This document shows positions 55,051 to 64,000 of a stretch of DNA of 64,000 nt, piece after piece (positions within the stretch are counted from its first letter, which is position 1; each line of letters begins with the position of its first letter). The DNA is taken from positions 62,001-126,000 of the forward strand of contig JAAEQD010000243.1 of NCBI GenBank assembly GCA_024231855.1, given 5' to 3'. The notes beneath the pieces are model-generated. The model was not told the origin of the DNA. It was given only the letters and a program-made list of their open reading frames with translations, and searched no databases. The position numbers were made by a program, and so were the translations under genes. The stretch is from Candidatus Zixiibacteriota bacterium (GTDB lineage Bacteria > Zixibacteria > MSB-5A5 > UBA10806 > 4484-95).

Positions 55051-56034
55051 ATGTTTGTCGATTACGCCGAAATCGAAGTGCAAGCCGGCAACGGCGGTAA
55101 CGGTCATGTTAGTTTCCATCGGGAAAAATACATAACCAAAGGTGGTCCGGATGGCGGTGACGGTGGTCGAGGCGGTCATATCCTGATCGTGGCCGATGAG
55201 AATATGTCGACTCTACTCGATTTCAAACATAAGAAGCGATTCAAAGCCAAATCGGGCGGCAGGGGCGGCAAATCCAATAAGACCGGCCGCAGCGCCGATG
55301 ATATCGTTATCAAATTGCCTCCCGGTACCCTGGTAAAAGATCTGGACACGGGCGAGCTCATAGTCGATTTGAAACCGGGCGGAAAGCCGGTAATTATCGC
55401 CACCGGCGGCAAGGGCGGCAAAGGTAATGCTCGCTTTAAATCATCAACCAATCAGACTCCGCGTAAGGCATTACCGGGGCAGCCGGGCCAATTTAGAAAA
55501 CTCGAACTGGAATTGAAATTGATTGCCGACGTCGGCCTGGTGGGCTATCCCAACGCGGGTAAATCGACGCTTCTGGCGCGGGTATCGGATGCCCAGCCTA
55601 AAATCGCTAATTATCCTTTCACCACGCTGGTGCCGAACCTGGGCATTGTCAGAACATCCAAATACAGAAGTTTCGTGGTAGCGGATATTCCAGGTGTAAT
55701 CGAAGGCGCTCATTCGGGTAGAGGTTTGGGTTTGGAATTTCTCAGGCATATTCAGCGAACTCGAGTACTTGTTTTTTTAATCGAATGCCTGGATGATGAT
55801 CCAATGATCTCATTTAATATGCTGCGGGCTGAATTGGGATTATTCGATCCAACGCTTTTGGATAAGCCGTTAGTGGTAGCAGTTAATAAAATCGATCTTC
55901 TTGATAAAAAGGCGAGAAAGATGTTCAATTCAATACCATCTGAATGGCTGAAAATATCCGCCGTTTCCGGCGAAAACGTCGATGATCTAATCAACAATAT
56001 AACCAAATTGGTTTTCGAGGATAAACGTGTCTGA
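55051..56034 (+). CDS. obg: Obg GTPase
   Basis: 327 residues. The glycine-rich Obg fold occupies about 1-157 (VQAGNGGNGHVSFHREKY; GPDGGDGGRGGHI). The G domain has GYPNAGKSTLLARV, DIPGVIEGAHSGRGLG and NKIDLLD. It lacks a C-terminal TGS-like extension. Involved in large ribosomal subunit maturation and stress signalling. Overlaps dprA by 8 bases. Confidence 0.96.
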   Translation: MFVDYAEIEVQAGNGGNGHVSFHREKYITKGGPDGGDGGRGGHILIVADENMSTLLDFKHKKRFKAKSGGRGGKSNKTGRSADDIVIKLPPGTLVKDLDTGELIVDLKPGGKPVIIATGGKGGKGNARFKSSTNQTPRKALPGQPGQFRKLELELKLIADVGLVGYPNAGKSTLLARVSDAQPKIANYPFTTLVPNLGIVRTSKYRSFVVADIPGVIEGAHSGRGLGLEFLRHIQRTRVLVFLIECLDDDPMISFNMLRAELGLFDPTLLDKPLVVAVNKIDLLDKKARKMFNSIPSEWLKISAVSGENVDDLINNITKLVFEDKRV

Positions 56035-57130
56035 GGTTGAGACTAAATTCGCTTTGATGCTTGCCCAGACCAATGGTATCGGTCCGGTAAAATACCAGGA
56101 ACTGACAAAACGCTTTCGTAACTACGACAGCCTCGTCGCCGAAGGCAATCCGGATATACTTCAGGACTGCGGATTATCGAGCCGGCTGGCCGGTAAACTA
56201 AAAAAATTCGACAATTGGAATTTAATAGATAAGATATTGGAGCAAGCAGAACAATTTAACGTTGAAATAATTTGCCTGGGGCAATCGGCATACCCTGAAG
56301 CATTGACCAATATCTATTCTCCGCCCCCAATTCTATACATCAAGGGGGATAAGGATTACCTGGATAAACCGGCTGTGGCGATTGTCGGTTCGCGAACGCC
56401 AACGGCTTATGGCCGTTCCATGGCATCGAAAATAACAGCGGTTCTGGCCGCTCGTGGATTAGTGATAATTTCCGGGCTGGCCTGGGGTATAGATGCCGAA
56501 GCGCATAAGGCCGCCCTGGATGCCGGCGGCGCTACCGGGGCAGTATTTGGCTGCGGAATCGATAATATCTATCCCGGCGATCATCGGGACCTGGCCGAGA
56601 AAATTCTTAAACGAGGTTTTTGGATTTCTGAATTTCCATTTGGCACCGATCCTGAAAGACATAATTTCCCCCGCCGCAATCGAATCATATCAGGATTATC
56701 TAATGCGGTCGTGATAGTCGAGGCGGCCGCCAGATCGGGGGCTTTGGTAACCGCTAATATCGCCGCCGATCAGGGCAAGGATGTGTTTGCTGTTCCCGGT
56801 CAGGCCGATAATCCAAAAAGCGATGGCACAATCAGTCTGATAAAGCAGGGCGCGTTCGTGGCGACATCCGCCGACGATATCCTCGAATCACTGGGGTGGG
56901 AGATATCCGAGAAAAGCAAAATATCGAAAAATGGCCCGAAGCCTGTTGATATTAACCTTGATTCCGATGAACAGAAAGTATGCGATTTGATCGGCAACGG
57001 ACCGCTTCATTTCGATGAACTAGTGAGGCATTTCAATTATCCATCGGCCAGAATTTCGGCCATATTGCTCAAACTCGAATTGGCCGGATTGGTGGCTAGA
57101 AGACCAGGAAATTATCTGGCAAGGACTTGA
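56027..57130 (+). CDS. dprA: DNA-processing protein DprA
   Basis: 367 residues from GTG 56027. The Rossmann DprA/Smf domain carries VAIVGSRTPTAYGRSMASKI, SGLAWGIDAEAHKAALDAGG and NFPRRNRIISGLS. A SAM-like helix-hairpin-helix domain precedes it, and a C-terminal winged helix (CDLIGNGPLHFDELVRHF) follows. It loads RecA onto single-stranded DNA taken up in transformation. No other competence gene is in the window. It overlaps obg and the ptsH region. Confidence 0.94.
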   Translation: MSEVETKFALMLAQTNGIGPVKYQELTKRFRNYDSLVAEGNPDILQDCGLSSRLAGKLKKFDNWNLIDKILEQAEQFNVEIICLGQSAYPEALTNIYSPPPILYIKGDKDYLDKPAVAIVGSRTPTAYGRSMASKITAVLAARGLVIISGLAWGIDAEAHKAALDAGGATGAVFGCGIDNIYPGDHRDLAEKILKRGFWISEFPFGTDPERHNFPRRNRIISGLSNAVVIVEAAARSGALVTANIAADQGKDVFAVPGQADNPKSDGTISLIKQGAFVATSADDILESLGWEISEKSKISKNGPKPVDINLDSDEQKVCDLIGNGPLHFDELVRHFNYPSARISAILLKLELAGLVARRPGNYLART

Positions 57131-57132
57131 CT

Positions 57133-57399
57133 ATGGTATCGCGGGAAGTTACAATTGTTAATAAACTGGGTCTGCACGCGCGGCCGGCAGCTCAATTGGT
57201 TAAAACCGCCGGCGGATTCTCCTCAGAGATATATTTTAAGAAGGGTAATCTTGAAGTCAACGGCAAGAGTATAATGGGTGTTATGATGTTAGCTGCTGAA
57301 ATGGGCGCCCAAATAACTATTACCGCCGATGGTGATGATGAACAAGAAGCTTTGGAAGCGTTGGTCCTGGTGTTTGCCGGGAAATTCGGTGAAGAATAA
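57133..57399 (+). CDS. ptsH: HPr phosphocarrier protein
   Basis: 88 residues from ATG 57133 (TTG 57127 overlaps the dprA stop). The active-site His is in NKLGLHARPAAQLV, and the regulatory Ser46-like site is in NGKSIMGVMML. Carries phosphate from Enzyme I to sugar-specific EII components or to regulatory targets. ptsI follows without a gap. No EII gene is in the window. Confidence 0.95.
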   Translation: MVSREVTIVNKLGLHARPAAQLVKTAGGFSSEIYFKKGNLEVNGKSIMGVMMLAAEMGAQITITADGDDEQEALEALVLVFAGKFGEE

Positions 57400-59193
57400 A
57401 TGAAACAAGTCATTGAGCAACATTCTCTGAAAGGCATGGCTGCCTCGCCGGGTATTATAATCGGCAGGGCGGTGGTTCTTCAGAAAGATAAACTGGATAT
57501 AAAACCTGTACCCGTAAGCTCGACCGAGGTTCAAAAGGAAATCAACGAGTTCAATCAGGCGATTGCCCGGGTTAAAAAGGATCTCCTGAATATGTCGGCG
57601 GCTGTCAGTAAGCGGTTAGGCTCCGATTACGCCCGCATATTCGAGACTCAGGCAATGATCGCCGATGATCCGGTTATTAACGCCAAAGTAGTAGAGCTAA
57701 TTGAAAAAGAGAATCTGCAAGGCGCGTATCTTTATTATCAGCAAATCGATGAGGTGGTTAAGCAATTGTCACGATCCTCCGATCGCTATCTTAAAGAGCG
57801 AATCCTGGATATCAATTCGGTTTGCAACAGGCTTATCCGCGTGCTTCAAGGAGCCAAGAAATCGGTTGTTCAGGAGACTAAAGGTCCCACTGTAGTAATC
57901 GCGAAATATTTATCTCCTGCCGACTTGCTTGGTTTTTCGGTTCGTAAGACGGTCGGATTTGCCCTGGAATTGGGCGGTGTCACATCACATACCTCGCTTC
58001 TGGCTAAATCACTGAATCTGCCGGCAATCGTCGGCATCGGTTCAGATCTGAATAAGATCAATACCGGAAACCGGGTGATTATGGATGGTTATTCGGGAAA
58101 GCTTATCGTTAATCCTCGGCCGGATATGAGACAACGATTCCGGGATCGTCGAAAAACGCTGGCCAATATAAATCTGCAACTGGACAAGATCAAAGATGAG
58201 CCGGCCCTGACAAGGGATGGCCATCGATTGAAGGTTTACAATAATATCGAACTTCCCGCCGAAACAGGCAGGATTCTAAAATCCGGAGCCGAAGGAATTG
58301 GCTTGTTCCGCACGGAATATCTGTATTTGGCCGATAACGCGATTCCCGATTTCGATAAGCAATACAAAGCTTATAAATCGGTTCTATCGAAAATGAGCGG
58401 GAATCCGGTTTTGATCAGAACGTTCGATATGGGCGGCGATAAATTCGCCGTAGATGATGTGCAGGCCGTCGATCCGAATCCATTCCTCGGCTGGCGGGCT
58501 ATAAGGTTTTGTCTTGATCGGCCGCAGGTGTTTAAAACCCAATTAAAGGCATTGTTGAAAGCCTCGGTTCATGGCAACATGGGAATAATGCTGCCGATGA
58601 TTTCCAATCTGGATGAACTTTTGGAGGTCAAAGATATTATCGGGCAATGCAGGGTAGAGTTGGCCGGGGAAAATATCAAAACTCGTGACAATATTCCGCT
58701 TGGCATAATGATCGAAGTTCCATCCGCGGTGATGATCGCGGAACATCTGGCGCAAGAAGTTGATTTCTTTTCAATTGGCACCAACGATTTGATTCAATAT
58801 ACTCTGGCCGTTGATCGAACCAACAAGATGCTGACACATCTTTACCAGAGTTTTCATCCGGCTGTGCTGAAAATGATCGTCAAATCAATTGCCGCCGGAC
58901 ACAAATATGATATCAAAGTCGGTTTATGCGGAGAGATGGCTTCCGATCCTTACGCGATCATTATTTTGGCGGGTATGGGAATCGATGAACTCTCCACCAG
59001 CTATCTCTCGACCGGTATGGTCAAGCAGATTATTCGAAACATCGATATTGAAAAAGCGCGCGATATGGCGGCTAAGGCGTGCTCGTTAAAATCGTCGTCT
59101 CAGGTTGAGGCATATCTCGTAAAAGAGGTCAACGCGAATTTTCCTGAAATTCTGCCTATAATAGATTTTATTAAAGGAGCCAATAATGGTTGA
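57400..59193 (+). CDS. ptsI: PTS Enzyme I (phosphoenolpyruvate-protein phosphotransferase)
   Basis: 597 residues. The phosphorylated His is in GGVTSHTSLLAKSLNLPAIVG (landmarks), the PEP-binding domain has GIGLFRTEYLYL and IGTNDLIQYTLAVDR, and the conserved C-terminal Cys is in KVGLCGEMASDP. Transfers phosphate from PEP to HPr. The ATG directly follows the ptsH stop. The next short reading frame begins inside its 3' end with a good ribosome site. Confidence 0.95.
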   Translation: MKQVIEQHSLKGMAASPGIIIGRAVVLQKDKLDIKPVPVSSTEVQKEINEFNQAIARVKKDLLNMSAAVSKRLGSDYARIFETQAMIADDPVINAKVVELIEKENLQGAYLYYQQIDEVVKQLSRSSDRYLKERILDINSVCNRLIRVLQGAKKSVVQETKGPTVVIAKYLSPADLLGFSVRKTVGFALELGGVTSHTSLLAKSLNLPAIVGIGSDLNKINTGNRVIMDGYSGKLIVNPRPDMRQRFRDRRKTLANINLQLDKIKDEPALTRDGHRLKVYNNIELPAETGRILKSGAEGIGLFRTEYLYLADNAIPDFDKQYKAYKSVLSKMSGNPVLIRTFDMGGDKFAVDDVQAVDPNPFLGWRAIRFCLDRPQVFKTQLKALLKASVHGNMGIMLPMISNLDELLEVKDIIGQCRVELAGENIKTRDNIPLGIMIEVPSAVMIAEHLAQEVDFFSIGTNDLIQYTLAVDRTNKMLTHLYQSFHPAVLKMIVKSIAAGHKYDIKVGLCGEMASDPYAIIILAGMGIDELSTSYLSTGMVKQIIRNIDIEKARDMAAKACSLKSSSQVEAYLVKEVNANFPEILPIIDFIKGANNG

Positions 59194-59418
59194 TTTGTCG
59201 TTAAAAACGATTGATAAAAAGCTATTAACGATAAAAGCATTTAGGTGCTGGAACTATACACCGGGGGTGATAGTTTGTTAGCAAGGATGTTTTCACTGAT
59301 ACAATTGGCCGATTTTATCTCATATTATCCGGCCCTTTTAAATGGCGTTGATCCGACGCCGATAAAGTTAATCGAGTATTTAGGGATGAACTATCCGAGA
59401 ATTAAGGAGATATCATGA
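59186..59418 (+). pseudogene. Remnant of a bifunctional phosphoglucose/phosphomannose isomerase
   Basis: The frame 59245-59418 encodes 57 residues ending in a TGA that overlaps the next ATG. LLARMFSLIQLADFISYY followed by ALLNGVDPTPIKLIEYL is the conserved C-terminal end of bifunctional phosphoglucose/phosphomannose isomerases of the SIS family. The domain is normally over 300 residues, so only the 3' end survives. An ATG at 59186 with AGGAG 7 bases upstream opens a separate frame of 31 codons ending at 59281. This could be the old gene start, with the middle lost by deletion. It is probably not functional. Confidence 0.7.
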
Positions 59419-60386
59419 AAGCGATAATTCCTGTCGCGGGCATTGGCACCCGATTAAGACCGCATACTCATACTGCTCCAAAAGCGCTGCTTCATGTTGC
59501 GGGAAAGCCCATACTTGGACACATCATAGATGAGTTGATTGCTTATAACATCCGGGATATTGTATTTATAATAGGTTTTTTAGGCGATCAGATAATTGAG
59601 TATGTGAAGGAAAACTATAATATCAAAGCCAGTTTTATCGAACAAAAAGAGTTAAAAGGATTAGGTTGGGCTATTCATCTGGCCCAGGAGCATATAATCG
59701 ACGAACCGATATTGATTATTCTGGGTGATACGATATTCGAAATGAACTTAACCGAGGTCTTGAGAAGTGAATACGATTCGATAGGTACCAAGGAAGTTGA
59801 GGATCCCAAGCGATTCGGTATCGCCGAAACGGATGGCAAATTTATCACCAAACTCGTCGAAAAACCCGAAAAGCCGACTTCGAATCTGGCTTTGGTCGGG
59901 CTTTACTATATAAAATCTACCGAATTATTCGGTCGATGCCTGGAGGAACTGGTAGCGAAGAATATAGTTACTCGAGGCGAATACCAATTGACCGATGCCC
60001 TGGGTTTGATGCTAAGGCATAAATGCCCCATAACCACTTTCAATGTTGATGGCTGGTATGATTGCGGCAAGAAAGAGAGCCTTCTGGAGACTAATCGTTA
60101 TCTGCTAACCCAAATTAAAACTATCAACGGCCGTTCCGATGTAATCGTTATACCGCCTGTCTATGTCTCTCCATCAGCTAAGATTAAAAACTCGGTTATA
60201 GGCCCATATGTAAGTATCGCCGATGAGGCGGTTATTGAATCCAGTGTAATTAAGGATTCAATTATTTCGTCTAACGCCGAAGTCAGGCATTGTCTCCTGG
60301 ATTCATCTCTTGTAGGCAGTTGTTCCTCGTATATCGGCCATTACCATAAATTGAATCTGGGAGACAGTTCCGAAATAGGAGTTTAA
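59415..60386 (+). CDS. Sugar-phosphate nucleotidyltransferase with left-handed beta-helix
   Basis: 323 residues. Nucleotide-binding motif IPVAGIGTRLRPHTHTAPKAL, then GKPILGHIIDELI, ILGDTIFEMN and the sugar-binding VEKPEKPTSNLALVGLYY. A hexapeptide-repeat C-terminus (VIVIPPVYVSPSAKIKNSVI) forms a left-handed beta-helix. It is like long glucose-1-phosphate thymidylyltransferases or UDP-sugar pyrophosphorylases. The exact sugar and nucleotide are not decidable here. Its start overlaps the stop of the isomerase remnant, so it was once in the same operon as a hexose-phosphate isomerase. Confidence 0.85.
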   Translation: MKAIIPVAGIGTRLRPHTHTAPKALLHVAGKPILGHIIDELIAYNIRDIVFIIGFLGDQIIEYVKENYNIKASFIEQKELKGLGWAIHLAQEHIIDEPILIILGDTIFEMNLTEVLRSEYDSIGTKEVEDPKRFGIAETDGKFITKLVEKPEKPTSNLALVGLYYIKSTELFGRCLEELVAKNIVTRGEYQLTDALGLMLRHKCPITTFNVDGWYDCGKKESLLETNRYLLTQIKTINGRSDVIVIPPVYVSPSAKIKNSVIGPYVSIADEAVIESSVIKDSIISSNAEVRHCLLDSSLVGSCSSYIGHYHKLNLGDSSEIGV

Positions 60387-60479
60387 TATAGTCCCTTTAA
60401 TAAATTTTAAGAAAAAATTGATCGATTGCGCTTGCATTTAACCACTTTTAATATTAGATTTGCCAAACGTTTAAAAACG

Positions 60480-60536
60480 GCAATCGAAATATTCGATTTT
60501 TGTACCATATCGACGGTTAATCAAGGTGTCGATTGC
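60480..60536 (+). promoter_or_regulatory. Possible alternative-structure leader before metK
   Basis: Two mutually exclusive foldings exist. One pairs GCAATCGA (60480-60487) with TCGATTGC (60529-60536). The other forms ATCGAA (60483-60488) / TTCGAT (60492-60497) and ATCGAC (60509-60514) / GTCGAT (60528-60533). It does not match any SAM riboswitch consensus I know. Confidence 0.3.
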
Positions 60537-60571
60537 AACTAAAATGAAAGTAAAAAGCTGGAGGATAATTA

Positions 60572-62993
<2,422 letters not shown>

Positions 62994-63067
62994 TATAATC
63001 GATTAGAACTATATGAATTAGTCATTTCGGCGCCGGATAGCCTTTTCTACCGGGCTGAATATTTAGA

Positions 63068-63096
63068 GCCGCAACTGAAACAGTTGCGGCTTTTTT
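63068..63096 (+). terminator. Rho-independent terminator of metK-ahcY
   Basis: Perfect 10-bp stem GCCGCAACTG (63068-63077) / CAGTTGCGGC (63081-63090) with AAA loop and six T. Confidence 0.95.
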
Positions 63097-63183
63097 GCGG
63101 CCTTTTGGGAAATCCGTTTAAGCGGATTGAAAATTTACCGACAATTAAAAAAGATTGTTTAATTTCCCAAGGAGGTTTATTTC

Positions 63184-63387
63184 ATGCCGACCGGCGTTGT
63201 AAAATGGTTTAACGATAAAAAAGGTTTCGGTTTTATTAAACGCGAAAACGAAGATATCGATGTGTTCGTCCACTATACGGTTATAGCGGAAGAAGGTTAC
63301 AAGTCTCTTACCCAGGGCCAACTGGTAGAATATGATTTCGTCAAAGGGCCAAAGGGACCATTGGCTACCGAAGTACACAAATTATAA
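63184..63387 (+). CDS. Cold-shock-domain protein
   Basis: 67 residues, AAGGAGG upstream. RNA-binding motifs KGFGFI (RNP1) and DVFVHY (RNP2) and the start [14 protein letters not shown] identify the CspA family. Single-stranded nucleic-acid chaperone. It stands alone after the ahcY terminator, with a 90-base 5' leader that could serve temperature control. Confidence 0.95.
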   Translation: MPTGVVKWFNDKKGFGFIKRENEDIDVFVHYTVIAEEGYKSLTQGQLVEYDFVKGPKGPLATEVHKL

Positions 63388-63416
63388 TCGACTGAATTGC
63401 AATATAATAATCCGGC

Positions 63417-63432
63417 CCCGTTATCGGGCTAA
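63417..63432. terminator. Weak bidirectional hairpin between convergent genes
   Basis: CCCG (63417-63420) TTAT CGGG (63425-63428), flanked by A/T-rich sequence on both sides. Confidence 0.3.
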
Positions 63433-63457
63433 AATATATAGCTTTTAGAAATGATTT

Positions 63458-64000
63458 CTATTTTCTAGCCTTGGCAAACATTGCCAGTCCTACTATCAGG
63501 AATAGTATATTGCCTATGGTAGCAGCCAGTAGCGGGGGCAGATTTTGGTTGTAGCCAAATGATTGGCCCGCTCTTAAAATTACGAAATATATAAAACTGA
63601 TAATTATACTTAAACCAAATCCTACCGATCCCCCTGACCGCCGTGGATTAGCCGCCAGCGGTATACCAAGAATTACTATTATGAAATTAAAGAATGGGAA
63701 GCTGATTTTAAGATAAAGTTCGACTTTATCTTTTGAGATATCTTGCTTCATCCATTTCTTCATCTCAATCATCTCGAGCAATTCGAAGAAACGGGTATCA
63801 CGAGGTTTTTTCTGGCGGTGGCTCATAATCGATGGCGTATGCGGCAAAAAATCAGCCGGCAGTGTGGCATAGGATTTAAATTCGATTTCTTCGTTATTTT
63901 CGAACACTCTTTTAGTGACATCGCTTAAAATCCAGGCGGAATCCGCCCAGATCATGGAATTGGCTTTAAGCGCGATTTTTACCTGGTTACCGTCGATTTT
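63458..64000 (-). CDS. LptF/LptG-family lipopolysaccharide export permease, C-terminal part
   Basis: The frame is open to the window edge, so the N-terminal part lies outside; the internal ATG at 63955 is not the start. The visible 180 residues contain the end of the periplasmic beta-jellyroll domain (DSAWILSDVTKRVFE) and the last three membrane helices (SFPFFNFIIVILGIPLAA, GFGLSIIISFIYFVIL, and LPPLLAATIGNILFLIVGLAM; landmarks). PRRSGGSVGFGLS is typical for YjgP/YjgQ proteins. They move lipopolysaccharide from the inner membrane, supporting a diderm cell envelope. Confidence 0.9.
   Translation of the reverse strand, partial: KIDGNQVKIALKANSMIWADSAWILSDVTKRVFENNEEIEFKSYATLPADFLPHTPSIMSHRQKKPRDTRFFELLEMIEMKKWMKQDISKDKVELYLKISFPFFNFIIVILGIPLAANPRRSGGSVGFGLSIIISFIYFVILRAGQSFGYNQNLPPLLAATIGNILFLIVGLAMFAKARK

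Noticed and set aside
60431..60460. Resemblance of GCGCTTGCATTTAACC to the 5' part of SAM-II riboswitches, upstream of metK
   Set aside because: The pairing partner of the first stem and the conserved 3' pseudoknot bases are not found downstream.

Overview
The window is a chromosomal stretch of roughly 43-45% GC from an uncultured-type diderm bacterium, most likely in the wider Fibrobacteres-Chlorobi-Bacteroidetes (FCB) neighbourhood; Zixibacteria or a relative is my best guess, not a proof. The evidence is five exported proteins ending in a FlgD-like / type IX-like C-terminal sorting domain (NPFNATT-type motif, GRxV, SGxYFYKL, short Lys- or Arg-ending tail), Lol lipoprotein-sorting genes, an LptF/LptG permease and outer-membrane-barrel-like proteins. 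They sit beside McsA-McsB-ClpC, a poly-gamma-glutamate system (PgsB, PgsC, PgsW) and c-di-AMP synthesis. TGA is a normal stop codon in many genes here. No tRNA, rRNA or CRISPR array was found.

Layout. 1-6.1 kb: exported proteins, including a four-module secreted protein (780-2792) with an in-frame TGA exactly where the first Cys of a thioredoxin CxxC motif belongs. A small hairpin follows that fits a bacterial SECIS, so it is best read as a selenoprotein. 6.2-8.8 kb: holA, then an ECF sigma/anti-sigma pair. 9.0-14.5 kb: pgsB-pgsC-pgsW followed by an exported two-repeat protein, a barrel-like protein and an exported protein-isoaspartate methyltransferase. 14.6-22.9 kb: PspC/LiaF-like envelope proteins, a TauE permease, a thioesterase, an amino-acid ABC importer and an M1 peptidase with a long barrel-like C-terminal half. 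23-33.1 kb: lysS, lolC/E-lolD, mcsA-mcsB-clpC, rpmA, an ElbB-like protein without its nucleophile, and two-subunit fumarase.

33.1-39 kb is an accessory island: an AT-rich DUF4062 gene, a minus-strand lipoprotein / helical protein / DUF2235 hydrolase group, and a lone cNMP-binding domain protein. Paired palindromes, a MITE-like element and a possible structured RNA lie between them. 39-43.2 kb is a DinB plus DnaE2-type polymerase operon behind a promoter with a LexA-like box. 43.3-46.9 kb holds a zinc ribbon, two more sorted exported proteins and a histone-H1-like tail fused to a zinc finger.

47-59.2 kb is a dense housekeeping block: DUF47-PiT, tilS-hpt-ftsH-folE-folP-cdaA-obg-dprA-ptsH-ptsI, most neighbours overlapping or touching. 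A 3' remnant of a bifunctional phosphoglucose/phosphomannose isomerase follows, then a sugar nucleotidyltransferase, metK-ahcY, a cold-shock gene and the 3' part of an LptF/LptG permease leaving the window on the minus strand.
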